Part shown: positions 10,634 to 21,784 of the stretch, piece after piece | Position numbering within the stretch: the first letter of the stretch is position 1 | How the letters are laid out: each line of letters starts with the position of its first letter | DNA from: Symbiodinium microadriaticum | Lineage: Eukaryota; Sar; Dinophyceae; Suessiales; Symbiodiniaceae | Direction: 5' to 3' | DNA length: 64,000 nucleotides | Assembly: GCA_001939145.1 (NCBI GenBank) | Contig: LSRX01001678.1 | Span: 3,402-67,401, forward strand | Notes under the pieces: model-generated | What the model saw: the letters and a program-made list of their open reading frames with translations, nothing else | Told to the model about the DNA's origin: nothing | Database searches by the model: none | Program-made: the position numbers and the translations under genes

Positions 10634-10860
10634 AGGAACTCGGAAGCCGTATTTTCGGGGCCCGTCCACTCGAAGAGAATTCCGCGTACTGTGATTGTAC
10701 ATTTTGGAGCCCGGCCACTACTCGAAGAGCGTTCCGCGTACTGAGTTTGTACTCCAGAACACAGCATTTTGAGGGCCTGGCCACTCGAAGAACCTTCAGC
10801 GTACTGCATTTGTACTCGGAAGCAGTATTTTGGAGGCCCGGCCACTCCAAGGGCATTCCG
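10634..10860 (+). repeat. Minisatellite family 1 (about 60-bp unit, 3-4 copies)
   Basis: Imperfect direct repeats keyed by CCACTCGAAGA, TTCCGCGTACTG, TTTGTACTC, and ATTTTGGAGGCCCGG. The CCACT anchor recurs at 10665, 10714, 10781, and 10842 (spacings 49, 67, 61). It begins right after the stop of the upstream unknown gene. Confidence 0.85.
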
Positions 10861-11345
10861 ATCCCTGTAAAAGGTTCATCGGCGTGCCAAGGCAGATTCA
10901 ACATTCGCACGGATCCATAGCCGGAGCGCCTCGGACGCACACGATGTTCATCGGCGAGAAAAGTGCACGGAACCACAGCACCAGCGATTCGACGTGTGCC
11001 GAGGGTTCATCGGCGATGTTGGAGGACATGCATGATCCCTAATAAAAGGTTCATCGGCCGCGTTGAAAGTTTGCACCGTGCCACAGCACCAGCGCTTCGA
11101 CATGCGGAGTCCTAGTATAGAGGGTTCAAAGCGCAACGCGAATTTGCACCGCGCCACAGTGCCAGCACCTCGGACACGCAGGATTTCATCGAATCGTTCA
11201 GTTCAAGGTTTGCACTGCACCACAGCGCCAGCGCCTCGACACGCAGGATCCCTGTAGGGGTTCAATCGGCCACGTAGAAAATTTGCACCGCACCACCACC
11301 AGCGCCACGACACGCAGGATCCCTGTAGAGGGTTCATCGCGCTAA
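10861..11345 (+). repeat. Minisatellite family 2 (about 70-bp unit, 7-8 copies)
   Basis: A different direct repeat abuts family 1. Its unit contains GGTTCATCGGCC, TTTGCACCGCRCCACAGC, GCCAGCGCCTCGACACGC, and AGGATCCCTGTAGAG. The GTTCA anchor recurs near 10873, 10946, 11004, 11048, 11123, 11196, 11260, and 11331. Unit length varies from 44 to 75 bases. The GGTTCAATC/GGTTCATCG core resembles a pol III B box, which may be chance. Confidence 0.85.
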
Positions 11346-11790
11346 GGTGCGCCAGAATTACCCCAGGAAATAGATAACAGTAGAAGTAGAGAATAGAGAG
11401 CCAAAGGCGCAGTGTGTGTCGATACGTGGTGTATGGTGCGGTGTACCTACCCCAGGCTGAATATAGAAATCGATGTAAGATTGCTATGTATGTGTATGCG
11501 CTGTTTTTGTGTGCAGTGTGAGCACGTGTTACAATATGTGTGTAGTGTATGTGTGTAGGTATGTGTATGGGTTATACATGTGTGTCGTGTAAGCATGCAC
11601 GGACCTTTTCCAAAGAACCCTTCGCAGAACTTTCGGGAAAAACGCAACGTGAACCTGTCCGGTATAGGAGGGGAGGCGGTTTTTCTGCATATTCCTTAAC
11701 ACATATGTTCGCTCATACAATCTATTCGGATGTTTCTTTTTCAGTAGCTATGGCTATAAATGCTTATATGCATCTCGTCGTTCCTCTCTC
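11346..11790. other. TG-rich non-coding stretch upstream of the rhomboid gene
   Basis: Imperfect TG/TATG repeats occupy about 11500-11600. The rest is T-rich. No gene seen. It may include the 5' leader or a first intron of the rhomboid gene. Confidence 0.5.
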
Positions 11791-12597
11791 ATGTTGTTTT
11801 ATTTCTCGCTGTCTCTTTTCCCGTTTCTGTTGCGAATACTTGAAAGATGCCCGCGATGCCTTTTGTCAATCGGTTCTGAAGCAGGGCCACCTAGGATGGA
11901 AGCAGGCCATGATGCGAATGTTGGGAGAAGGGCTGCGACTCCTGAGCCGGCGACGCCAAAGAGTATTGTCGGCTGCTTGCTTGCAGCGAATGCTGCGACT
12001 TTCTCTTTGTGGGCTGCAGCCCCGCACCTTGGGTCCAGTCGTTTGGTGGGCCGCTGGTTAGCTGGTCACTTCATGTGCAGCCGCTGGCACCTACGACATG
12101 GTAGAGTTCACACACTGATCACGAGCTGCCTATCCCATCAGCGCCCAACGCATTTCCTAGTAAACTCTTGGGGTTTGTGGACACTTGGCCGGGTGGCAGA
12201 AGAGTTGTCCGTCCAGGAGCAGCTGTCTGTCTTCACGGCCTGCTGTGCCGGTTCCAGTCTCGGCCATGTTCTGTGTCACCGGCGCCCAGTACTCGGTGCG
12301 AGCGGTTTGCTCATGGGTCTTCTGTCATCGGGTAGCCTCATGCAGCCAGAGCGGCGATTTCACGTGCTCTTTGTGGGTACATTCTCAATGACTCAGCTGT
12401 GCGATGTTGCTTTTATCTCGAATCTGATTGGCTACTTTTTGCGAGCTCGCCTGCCCCCAATTGCTTGGGCGGCTCACCTTGGCGGAAGCGCGGCTGGACT
12501 TGGCGTCGGCATCGTCGCGCGATTCTTCGGGGACAGTCGCTTTGCAGACCCAGTGCGCCTCAGACATCAAGCCCGCCACTGGCGTGCAGCCGGCTAG
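11791..12597 (+). CDS. Rhomboid intramembrane serine protease
   Basis: A 268-codon frame ending in TAG. Rhomboids are polytopic membrane proteases that cut transmembrane substrates with a Ser-His dyad. The signature residues are present in order, numbering from 11791: the H121-x3-N125 pair (HFLVN) that stabilises the oxyanion, preceded by TSCLSHQRPTHFL as in the family's S-x-F-x-H loop; the catalytic Ser171 in GASG; and the catalytic His229 in AAHLGGSAAG, fitting AH-x2-G-x3-G. Hydrophobic segments flank each. The first helix begins near residue 57 (KSIVGCLLAANAATFSLWAA). The first 35 residues look like translated leader, so the true start may be Met36 or an upstream exon. No EGF or EF-hand extension, so it is the basic six-helix core. 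Organelle not decidable. Confidence 0.85.
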   Translation: MLFYFSLSLFPFLLRILERCPRCLLSIGSEAGPPRMEAGHDANVGRRAATPEPATPKSIVGCLLAANAATFSLWAAAPHLGSSRLVGRWLAGHFMCSRWHLRHGRVHTLITSCLSHQRPTHFLVNSWGLWTLGRVAEELSVQEQLSVFTACCAGSSLGHVLCHRRPVLGASGLLMGLLSSGSLMQPERRFHVLFVGTFSMTQLCDVAFISNLIGYFLRARLPPIAWAAHLGGSAAGLGVGIVARFFGDSRFADPVRLRHQARHWRAAG

Positions 12598-13072
12598 CAG
12601 CAAGCAAAAGGTCACGTCTTCCGTGAGAGAGCCTACCCGCAATGTCTATTCGAGTCTATCCCGTGGGCCGGAGTGCGCAAGCTCGGCTCGAAAGGGAGAG
12701 AGGGCCAGCAAGGGGGCAAACATGGCTGGCCGGGTCCTCGATCCTCGGATCGGTTGGATCGGAGGTTTCGCTGTCTCCTTAGGACCCGGCGAGCCCCGGC
12801 GTACGCGGCGACTGACAGGCGGCGGCAAAAGCAGTGGCACCTGGTCGCGCACGGCGCACCGCCAGGGCCACCGCAGTCTCGATCCCATGCTTTGCTCTTT
12901 GGACAGGAGCCGCTGTTTGCGGTTTGGTCCTGCTGGCCGCCAGCCGGAATATGGAAGGCTCGGGATTGCGAGTGTTGCGGTCTGCAAGTCGCGGGCCGCC
13001 GCGGGTCACAGGCTTCCTGAGCCAGAGTATGGGAAGCTTGCGAACTCTTCGAAGACAGGTCTTGACAGGCAC
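12598..13072. other. Intergenic or first-intron DNA between rhomboid and SET genes
   Basis: GC-rich sequence, open in several frames on both strands at once. No motif supports any one of them. Upstream exons of the SET gene may be hidden here. Confidence 0.4.
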
Positions 13073-14754
13073 ATGGAGGGTCTTCGTCGGCAGTTTCTCG
13101 AGATTCTAGAGCCCCGGTCCTGCAGGTGCCTGGTTGTGGTCGACGTCGCTGGCTGCGGCCACCCTGGACCCCGACCCGGCAGAAGCTCGGTTTGTGCGCC
13201 CACAGACCCTGTACCTCGAGAGCTTTCGGATTGAAAGCACAAACACGTGATTCTGTGCAGAAAATCGTCGGGCTCCCGTGCGAATGCTGTGAGCGGGACT
13301 GGTGTGCAACGACATGCATCGATGTCAAACAGGGAGTCTTGGCAAGGAAAGCTCGCCGACACACGCACTTGTTTTCGTGGTGACAGTTCCGAGTTGTTCT
13401 CCTTCCCAAGGGCAGGAGACGAAATGCAACTGCCATGAGTTCTTGAGCGACTATCAGTCCTCCGAGCAGCTCGTGGTCTCAGGCGGTGCCGGGCTCAGAA
13501 GAGCAGCTCAGAGGGAGCAGCAGCAAAAGCAGAGCGGATTTTGTTGGCCGCTAGCCGGCAGAATATGCGCTACTAGCCGCTCGCCGCTAAGGCCTCTACA
13601 AGCTCCCAGCAGATGCTGCCAGGGCCCGGCTCGACAGCATCGAAGCGGGGCAGGGCGAGGAGGGCTGGGCAGGCGAGGCACCGAGCAGCAGCACCGGCTC
13701 TCTTGCGCCTTTTTTTCGAAAGTTCGCGCGCCTGAGACCACCTATCCTGGAAAACGGCCAACTTGCTGAAGTGGAACCCAGAGGACCGGACACAAGGCTC
13801 CGCCACTTCCTGCACATCACGTCCTGTGCTGTCGAGGACGGGAAAAACCTCCAAATAAAGCCTTCCACATTGGGTGAAACAGCGGGCGACGGTTTGTTTA
13901 CGACTGTGCCGCTGCCGAAGTACACTGTGTCCGGCACTCAGAAAGTTGAAAGACATCGTGCTGTGCGTTCTGTCTACTCGGAGAAGTGCAAAGGCTCCCC
14001 CCCTATCAGGGCAAGCCTTTGAGCCATGATCTCGGGTGGCCCGTGTGCAGAGTGATGATCCTGATCGCAGCATGGCTCATCAGGTCTTGCGGAGTTCCGC
14101 AAGATGAGAGGTACCAGCGAAATGGACTACGTTTACTGCCCCCTTCGAGAAGAGGCTTCTCGCACGGATTGAGGAACAGGAGGCCAGGTCCCCTCCTCTC
14201 CCGAGAAAGAACTGAGGCGCTCTTCAACTTCACCGACGAACAGCTGCAGACTGTCCGAGCCCCAGCAGCCCAGCCGCCAGAAAGAGCCCTGAGAGTTCTT
14301 ACAGATTCTCACAGTCTTTCCAGGCGGAGCAAGCCGGGGCTGCCACGACCTTTTGCGTCGATGGCCGCGTGGCGCTAGAGAAAAACCCGGTGCGTTTTGT
14401 CAATGCAGCAAGGACCAAGGAGTGCCTCGTCCGCATAGTATACAACTACTGGTCGGGTGCGGTCGCGTGTATCAACCGTGAGCAGTCTCGAGGCAGTGCA
14501 AGAAGGTGAATGTGCAAATCTGCGAGTTCGGCGATGTCGCCTACTTCAGGCAAGTGAGAGGCTACAGATCACAGGGCGAGTGGCGTCACTTTCTGCGCGT
14601 AAGGACAACGAAGGATGTGAAGAAGGGTTCAGAGCTGATCACGGACTATGGGAGTGCGTATTGGGAGGACAATTCCCGATCTGCAAGACCGCCCCGCCCC
14701 CTCGGAATCTGCAATCGTCGTGGAAGGACTTCGAAGGATGCTAGCTGCTGCTAG
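13073..14754 (+). CDS. SET-domain protein (putative lysine methyltransferase), multi-exon
   Basis: Ordered exon-like pieces. From 13073: MEGLRRQFLEILEP. Around 13140-13246: LAAATLDPDPAEARFV, followed by a GT donor. About 13425-13540: LSDYQSSEQLVVSGGAGL, Gln-rich. About 13705-13926: the start of the SET fold, FLHITSCAVEDGKNLQIKP then ETAGDGLFTTVPLPKYT, matching the G-x-G-x-F strand. About 14300-14422: FCVDGRVALEKNPVRFVNAA, matching the family's R-F-x-N core. From 14497: CKKVNVQICEFGD, then FLRVRTTKDVKKGSELITDY and GSAYWED, matching the I-x-x-G-x-E-L-x-x-D-Y-G end of SET. SET domains transfer methyl from AdoMet to lysine in histones or other proteins. The conserved NHS of histone-type enzymes reads NAA, so substrate class is open. 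A stop lies at 14752-14754, though helical pieces at 14790-14860 and 15018-15085 could extend it. Confidence 0.7.
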
Positions 14755-15605
14755 CTACCGTTAGCGCAACAGGGACGGGCCGAAGCGTCGAGAGCTCGGA
14801 GCCTTCCTGAAAGAGCGAGAGTTTGCAGAGACGCGTTTGCAGGCTGCGTGCTGTGCCAGGGCTTGCATCTCCGAGCGAACTGATTTCAAATGTTTCGGCT
14901 CGCTCCGCTCTCGGCTGGGCTCTAGCTGCTCCTTCCTCCAGACACGGCCGTGCGGCATCCTCGGGTTCCGACACCGACCCGAGCCATGCAGTCGTGGCAT
15001 GGCGCTGAGGCTTCCGAGATGGCACGGAAGCACTTGAGAGCCCTCCTTGACGATCCAGAGTCCGTGGGCCTCAACGTGGGGCCGTCTCGCTTCTTGATGG
15101 AGATGTGTCGGTAGCCGGTGCCAAGCAAATTGCAAGGAAGTCGTTTGCGCTTGCTGTGCGCCTGCGCAAGTGGTAGCTGGCGGTTGCACCGCCCAGATCT
15201 CAGTGACAAAGCACACTGCGAGGGACGACCCTGAGCCCCAAGAGGCTGCTGCCAACTACAGATGCGAAGCTGCAGGGCGTAGCTTCGCTGCTCGATTCGA
15301 GGCGGGGGGCCAGTGGCACCGTAGCCGCCGTAGCCGCCGTAGCAGCGCCCTTCTCTGCCTCCGAGGCGACTGATGGCCAGTCGTCTCCGAGTGAGAGCGA
15401 CCAAGCCGAGGAGGCTGAGGTCGGTGAGGATTACACCACAGGCAAGGGCCAGGACTGCCGCTCCTGTGTTAGGCCTTAGCCTTCTACGCGGCTTTGCTGT
15501 GAATTGCTTGAGTGCAAGGACAAATCCTCCGGTGGGTACTTGAAGATCAGAGTCTTGACAGCCTGGAGCGTTTGCAGCGGGTCGTCGCCAGTGTCATCTC
15601 CTGTA
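14755..15605 (+). other. Exon-like fragments between the SET and zuotin genes
   Basis: Three short protein-like stretches cannot be assigned with certainty: ELGAFLKEREFAETRLQA near 14795, EASEMARKHLRALLDDPESV near 15018, and an acidic DGQSSPSESDQAEEAEVGED near 15371. The last resembles the acidic N-terminal region that precedes the J domain in zuotin proteins, so it probably belongs downstream. A CCGTAG triplet-like repeat lies near 15317-15343. Confidence 0.35.
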
Positions 15606-17746
15606 AGGTGACCTACTGAAAGGAGTGAATCTCTACAATCTGATGGGCATTTCGGAGGGTGCCTCGCAGGCCTTACAATGCCTTGTAGTCGCAGTCTTCT
15701 GAGTGCAGCTATGGGCTGCTTGTGTTCTCTACAGGACGAGATCAAGAAGGCCTACAGAGGCTTGGCGCTGACAGCGCATCCGGACAAGCAGGCTGCAATG
15801 AAACCAGATGAAGCCAAGAAGGCCACCGGATACTGTTGCCACGTGTTGTGTGCCCATAAGAGCTGTGACAGCTATGATTCCGCAAGGACACAGGGTGATT
15901 GTATCAACCGTGCAACTATGATGACTATGTCAAGTGTCCACCGCCTAAGTATTCGGATGCTCCGCTCTGGCAGCGAAAGCTCGCGAAGCAGAGCTTGAGT
16001 TTAGACATGCTTTTGGCAGGAAGGCAGGCCAGGGCCAGTCCAGGGCCAGTCCAGGGCCAGACTCGCCACAGATGCTCTGAGGACGACCCTATGTTGCACG
16101 CCAGTCATACGCATCGCGGACAAAATGCTCAGGCATCGCGGGGGGTTAACTTTGATCGGCAGGGCCCCCCCTCCCCTGTTTGAGGGGGGCGGATACGCGC
16201 GCGCCCGCCTGGGGCATGCCTCTGCATGTTCGGGAGCCTTCATCAATGCGACGGGCCTCGTCCCCTGGCCCCAGAAGGCAGCACAAACTACAGTGACATC
16301 ACGAGACACGGAGAAAAACGGACTCTTTGCTGTGGAACACGCGACGAACAGTTATTACCATTAGCATAGCGTTCGCAACAGCGACAACATATACAAACGA
16401 AGGCTGCCACCACCACTGTGACTGTTGCGACCCGAGCGCTACTGTCGTTCTGCGAGGTGCAAGAGAACTTCGTGAAAATCCAGGAAGCCTACGAGCTCCT
16501 TTCCGACCAATCGAAGCGGAAACAATACGACTCCAGCTTGGATTTCGATGAGACGCTCGGCTTTGCACGTCTTTGCAAACTTGCATGTTGTTATTTTTTG
16601 CGTTGTTGGCATCTCATGCAGTGCTTCACCGTTCATGTCCAATCTCCTCCATCATTACCTGTCGTCGGCAACGGCATCATCACCACCACCGCCAGCATTA
16701 TCAACCTGGTGTATGCGGGGCTCAGGAGCCTTCCCAAGTTTCGCCCGGAGAGCGGCCAGGACTTTTTCCAGGTCTTCGGCGAGGCCAAGGGAACGCTTGT
16801 AGGAGGGCGAATCTGCAGCCGAGTTGATTGCAGGTGTTCCGCCGGAATGCTCGTTTCTCTATGAAGCGCCCCGTTCCGGAGTTGGGAAGCTTGGAGGAGT
16901 TTGTGCGCGGCTTTGCTGTTCCGGACTCCAGCCGGAATCTTTGCCAGGACGAGCCTCGAGTATGGAAGCGCTTTTACGACTTCTGGTGACCTCGGTGTAA
17001 GACTCCCGCTTCGGCCCACAGTCGCATACCTTGTGACGAGGTATGGCTTTCAATCTTGGAGAGATCCAGCTCGATCCTTACAAGCATTGATCGCAGCACA
17101 TCCAGCAAGGGAATGGTGCTCGGCACACAGTATTTGATGAGGTGATGCTCGCACAGAAAGCTGGCGAGGAGATCTGTGACCTTGAGGAAGCAGAGTGCCG
17201 CGAAGAGAGGAGCGGCGGGCGGGGGCCGGTGCTGGGGGGCAGGGCAGGGCAGGGCAGGGCAGGGCAGGGCAGTGTCCACGCACCGCTGGGAGGCGCTGGA
17301 TGATGAGGGAGAACCAGCGTGTGGCCCGGCAGTACAAGCAGCAGGAGCGCGACCGGATCTCCAAGCTTGTCAGTCCGAGGCTGACTTTCCTCAGAGGAGC
17401 TCAAGACTTCCTTGTTTTGGTTTTGGCTTTTGCTGAACTTTGAGGTTTGGCCGAGCCCTTCGATCCTCGCATTCAGGTCCGCAACCCAGCCAAAATTCGC
17501 CACGTTTCACCATGTCTTCAAGCATTGCAGGCAGAGAAAGAGGTGGGATCATTTGTCTACGTGTCGCCTCTTCTTTTGGTCATGCTTGGCATCTTTTAAC
17601 TGCTAGGCCAAGCGACTGGCTCGCGAAGCAGAGGCTGCCCGACGAGAGGAGGAGCTTTGTGGGAATGGGATCCCTTTTTTCTGAAATTCTGTGTATGAGG
17701 GTCCCAGGAGCGAACGGCTGCCAAGCGAGCCAAGGAAGAGGCCTGA
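15606..17746 (+). CDS. Zuotin/DNAJC2-type J-domain co-chaperone, multi-exon
   Basis: Spliced pieces follow the zuotin order. The exon ending at 15669 encodes LLKGVNLYNLMGISEGASQ. A GC-AG intron (15670-15734) follows. The next exon encodes DEIKKAYRGLALTAHPDK, with the HPD motif that stimulates Hsp70 at 15777-15785. At 16460-16558: FVKIQEAYELLSDQSKRKQY closes the J domain. Then KFRPESGQDFFQVFGE to 16783, a GC-AG intron, and VFRRNARFSMKRPVPELG from 16834. KRFYDFW ends at 16985 and continues across a GT-AG intron as YGFQSWRD, matching the diagnostic FY-x-FW-x-x-F-x-SWR of zuotins. Later exons: RWMMRENQRVARQYKQQERD (17291), AEPFDPRIQ (17450), and charged coils at 17607 and 17707. Zuotin is the J-protein of the ribosome-associated complex and acts with Hsp70 on nascent chains. 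The end is unclear; C-terminal parts may lie beyond the next gene (see findings). Confidence 0.85.
17233..17272 (+). repeat. (GGGCA)n pentanucleotide microsatellite
   Basis: At least six consecutive GGGCA/CAGGG units, placed between two zuotin exons, so presumably within an intron. Confidence 0.9.
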
Positions 17747-18688
17747 GATTCGCAGAACTACGCAAGCTCTTGGATTCCGTTTGCCACACAGGGTTGTGCG
17801 AGTGTGTTCCACAGTTACACAGCCACGATCAGCGTGAAACCCGGTGCAAGACGGGTGCCATGCAGTGTGGAAAGACCTCCCCGGTGGACCTCTCCAAGAG
17901 ACTTGCGGCGATCGAACATCGTCCCTTGGATGTTTTCAGTGTGGCTGCAGTGCGGTCCGCCGGGTGAAAGAGCTTCCAAGGTATCGAGGATGTACTTCAG
18001 ACACTGCGACAGGACACATAGCAGCCATGCGCCAGTTCGTTGTCCACTGAGCAGCGCATGAGCCTGCATGGGATCTCTCTCGTGTTCCTATAGTTCTCTG
18101 TGGTGTCCGAATACGGCAGGTTGTAGTCCTGAGCTTGATCGATCAGCTTCTACACTTGACACACAATGGTGTCATGCAGTATCGGGAGTGAGATGATTTG
18201 TCTAGTGCCTTGTAAGCTTCTCAGCGACCTGGGTAGCCCTGGTGTAGGTTTGTGTTCGGGGGTTTGCCTTGAAGGCCCTTGCGCGTTCCTGTCGGCATTC
18301 GAGGGTTCTCGACTTCAGGGGCCGTCTGGTTTTTCAGACGGTCGGTCTAATAGTCAAATATCTTTCTGTCTCGTCTGCCCAGTCTTCTTGAGCCACTGTT
18401 CTCCGGCCTTGGGTTGGTGAAAGGCTGGCCAAAGGCCAGAGACGGGAGAAAGATTTGAAAGACAAGACGAACTTCTTCAGACTTGCATCGAAGCCCCCAG
18501 TGCGTGTTTCAACACTCTTTACATTGGAAGCCACTACAAAGGCCGAGATTTTTGTTCGCTTTGAAACGATTTTAACGGTGGGGATCTTCGGTTAAGCTTA
18601 CGGACGCGATGACCATTCGGTAACTTCTGGCGAGAGGCAGGCAAGGCAGCCCCTGGACCCCTCGTGGTTAATTTTCTCTCCTTGCCAG
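17747..18688. other. Gap between zuotin and K+ channel exons
   Basis: Mostly without coding signal. One hydrophilic stretch near 18421-18500 (GQRREKDLKDKTNFFRLASK) could be an N-terminal exon of the channel or a late exon of the J-protein. Confidence 0.35.
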
Positions 18689-21600
18689 GACCACAACATC
18701 ACGGAAGGGCTCTTGCGGCAGATGGAGGCGACTGTTAGCCGCATCTGCGAGGGCCAGGGCCGCGATGGCTCACTCTCCGCCTCGCCGCGGAAGCCGCAGA
18801 GTGCGCTCGTGCTGAGCGCCAGGAGTGCAAAAGAGGCTAACCAGGTCAACCCCTCCGAACGCGGTTCCTTCAAGGACCTGCGGACCATCCTCCGTTCCGA
18901 TCGTGTGGAGGCGGAAGCCATGGAAAGCCTGCCGCTTCTCAAAGTCGAGAAGGCGGAAGATCGCCACAAGCGGCACAAGTACAGCACACTGAACCTCGAG
19001 GGTATGGGTATTCCGTTCCAGGAACGACTAGCACGTGCCCAGATTCCGCTGGAGATTTACAGCAAGCAGTCTTGGATGTCAAAGGCAGTCACGGATTTTC
19101 TGGAAGATCCAGACTCCAGCACTTTCGCCTCCTCCTACTTCTACGGCATTTCCATCTTCACACTGCTAGGAATGCTGTTCGCATTCTTGCCGGCTCTGAA
19201 CATCGAGCTCGCGTCAGCCTACAAGGATTTGATCAATGTTCTCATCGATTCCATCTTATTGGCGGAGACCGTCATCCGATTCCTCTGTTATCCGCACGCG
19301 GCAATGATTTTCTCTGGCGAGCAGCGCTGGGAGAACCTCATCGACTGCGCGAGTGCGCTTCCTGTTCTTCTCCTCGCCTCTTGGAATTGGATGCGGCGTG
19401 CGACAGTGTTACTGTTTGCTTCGTTGTGGTGCTAATGATGTCCTCCTATTCCCGCAACCAGCCTGCCGGTCAAAAGCAAGGTGCTGAAGGATAAGTTCGG
19501 GGAAGATTTCGGGTCCTTCGGCGATGCCTTTCTCCTGGCTGCGATGCCCATGATACGATTGCTGCGGCTGGTGCGGCGCTTCACTTACATGCAGCTCTTG
19601 AAAGCCGCTACATGGCAGCAAGTCGCAACGACCACTTTCAACGCCAAACTTTCGCTTACGTGGTTATTGGTGTACAGCACCAGCATCCCGAGCCCATAAT
19701 GCTGGCGTGCATGCAAAGCCAACAAGAGACGATCTTGCACCGAAGTTGATCGAAGTTGACATACCGGAGCTTTGATTGTTCGCTCATTGATCAAACACCG
19801 TCTAAAGTAGAGTCTAAAGCATCAAGCCGTGGAGCTGTTGAGTCAATAGGCTTCGCTTCCCGTGCTGAGGATGCATGGTTCGCAAAGCCGGGGCATTCCC
19901 TTAGAGGCCAACTGTTAGCCTTTCTAGCAACGTTCGCGAGAAGAAGAAGAACCTCTGCAGACCCGGGATTCCAGGAAGCTTTCAACAGCTTATGACCGGT
20001 TATAACGGTCACGAGTACTGCAGCTACCGAAGCGGATGCTTTGCAAGCCCCTGCGCTGGAGGGAGCGCTGGCATAGCGTGCAGGGCAGGCAGTCCAGCTC
20101 AGGTCGCAGACCAAGGTTTGGCATAGAACCTTCGGAGGCCTTTAAAAGGCAGAGGGGACGCAGCGCACGCGGTCGGAGAGACCTTCGGAGGACCAAGACC
20201 TGAGCAGCCGGCGGTGCAGTCGCCGGGGTCATTCCAGGATTCCGTCTTCACACGAACAAGCCCTGCCAGGACGAATGGAAAGCAAGACAACATCAAGAAA
20301 TAAGCAGCGCACGAACGAAGGGACACAAAAACGAACCACAAAGACGAAGAAGAAGAAGAAGAAGAAGAAGAAGAAGAAAGATTAGCACAAGGGAAGAAAT
20401 AACATATGTAAATAACGAAAGAAACACGAGCGAACGAACGAACCAGTGAGCCAGCGAGCGAAAGAGCGAGCCAAGAAACCTGAGAGAGGGCAGACAGGAA
20501 GAACGAGCACCACGAAAACGAAGGACAGAAGAGAGCTGCAGAATGGAAGGAAGGCAGGAAGGAAGGACGGAAGAAAGAAAAGGAGCAAATGACCAGAGGC
20601 AGAGCGACAGAAAGAAAGACCCAAAGAAATAAGAAGCGAACAAAAGACCAAGCAAGAAGGACAGAAAGAAAATGGGAGAGATGTACAATGCGTCCCTTGG
20701 ATAGTCGTTGACTATCTGTGTAGCAATTTGATTGGTCTCCCTCCACGCCCTTCTGATGCCCACAACTGAACCCAGGGAGTCTCCAAGCTCGGAGGATCGA
20801 ACTCGAGCATGATGTGAACTCCGACAAGCCGGATGCAACATGCTTATCGTGTTTTAAGTTCGCATGCGGGGACCACGTACTCCTGCCTGCTTGCTTGAGG
20901 CTTTCCGAGACTGCTTGGAGGCTTTGCCGGTGATGCTGTATATCATGATCGTCATGGCTTATGGTTTCACATCGCTGCTTTACCTGGTTGAGCCGCGTGA
21001 AAACATGCCCACAGTGGCTCATGCAGCGTGGCTCGTGATCTCGACCATTACGACAGTTGGTTTTGGCGATGTGGTTCCCTCTACCCAAAGTGGCTTGGTC
21101 TTGACCTCGGTTCTCATGGTTGTGAGCTCGTTGTATATGGCCATGCCCTTCGGGATCATCGGACACTCCTTCACCCAAATCTGGGGAAGCCGTAAACGGA
21201 TTCTTCTGTTGCAGAAGACCCGAAGCCGTTTGCACAAGTGGGTACCTGGGCTGCATCTTTCGGGGGGCTGTTGGAGATGTGGCGTGGAAAAATGCTTTGC
21301 GTGACTGTTACAGTTCCTGTTGCTCCAGGGGTTTGGTCCTCACGAACTGCCACGGCTCTTCGGACTCTTCGACCTTGACGATAGTGCCGAGGTCCCCCCC
21401 CCCCCTGCCGGTGTTTTCCATGCGAGCGTGTTTTTGCTCTTGAGTTTGTGCTCGCGTGCCCGGCAGATCGATTTGCCTGAGTTTAAAGTTCTGCTGCACG
21501 GCTGCAAATGAATTATTGAACTTCTTGGAAGCCATTTTCCCTGACCGCTCCGAGGCTCAACGAGATGGATATCGGCTTTAAGGATAAGGAGATTACGGAA

Positions 21601-21784
21601 TTGTTCAAGCTGATCGACAAGGAGCCATGGGCATCGTAAATCCACCGCAGCATCAAGCACAAGCCGCGGGCACCGCTGTGAGGATTCAGGAGGCACTATC
21701 GACGAGAGAGAGTTTGTCAAGACATTGTATCCCGATGAGTACCGTGAGTTGCCGCTTGGGCAAAGTTGTTTGTTGGAAGTGTAG
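18689..21784 (+). CDS. Voltage-gated K+ channel with C-terminal EF-hands, multi-exon
   Basis: The exon from 18689 (CAG acceptor) to about 19430 encodes a charged N-terminus, then hydrophobic S1 (FYGISIFTLLGMLFAFLPAL), S2 (VLIDSILLAETVIRFL, with the usual E and R), and S3. The exon from about 19467 carries S4, MIRLLRLVRRFTYMQLL, with Arg at about every third position as a voltage sensor. After a 1.2-kb intron with purine microsatellites, the exon at about 20870-21240 has S5, the selectivity filter TTVGFGD (21051-21071), and S6 (MAMPFGIIGHSF). Then GLFDLDDSAE is joined across a GT-AG intron (21392-21466) to IDLPEFKVLL, an EF-hand. A second EF-hand joins LIDK across a GA-AG intron (21622-21682) to DSGGTIDEREF. 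Stop TAG at 21782-21784. The family passes K+ on depolarisation; the EF-hands imply Ca2+ modulation (inference). The 5' start is not defined. Confidence 0.88.
20349..20378 (+). repeat. (GAA)n trinucleotide run inside a purine-rich tract
   Basis: About ten AAG/GAA triplets within a 400-base (20280-20680) strongly purine-rich tract of GGAA, GAAC, and AAAG words. It lies between the S4 and S5 exons of the K+ channel gene. The antisense frame through it reads poly-Ser and is an artefact. Confidence 0.9.

Noticed and set aside
10634..11345. CRISPR-like array
   Set aside because: Repeats are 44-75 bases, degenerate, and contiguous, with no unique spacers. Eukaryotic minisatellite.
11447..11720. 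Minus-strand Thr/His/Tyr-rich frames
   Set aside because: Translated TG/TATG repeat; no motif.
12633..13436. 267-codon minus-strand open frame, with an overlapping 268-codon + frame
   Set aside because: Open in several frames because of GC-rich composition. Composition is Arg/Pro/Ser/Cys-heavy and not protein-like; it overlaps SET-gene exons on the other strand.
17176..17443. Gly/Arg-rich GQGRAGQGRA frame resembling an RGG domain
   Set aside because: Translated (GGGCA)n microsatellite between zuotin exons.
20099..21256. 385-codon minus-strand open frame
   Set aside because: It reads poly-Ser and Ser/Phe/Leu repeats from the purine-rich tract, and its upstream part is the complement of the K+ channel pore exon. 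A shadow frame.
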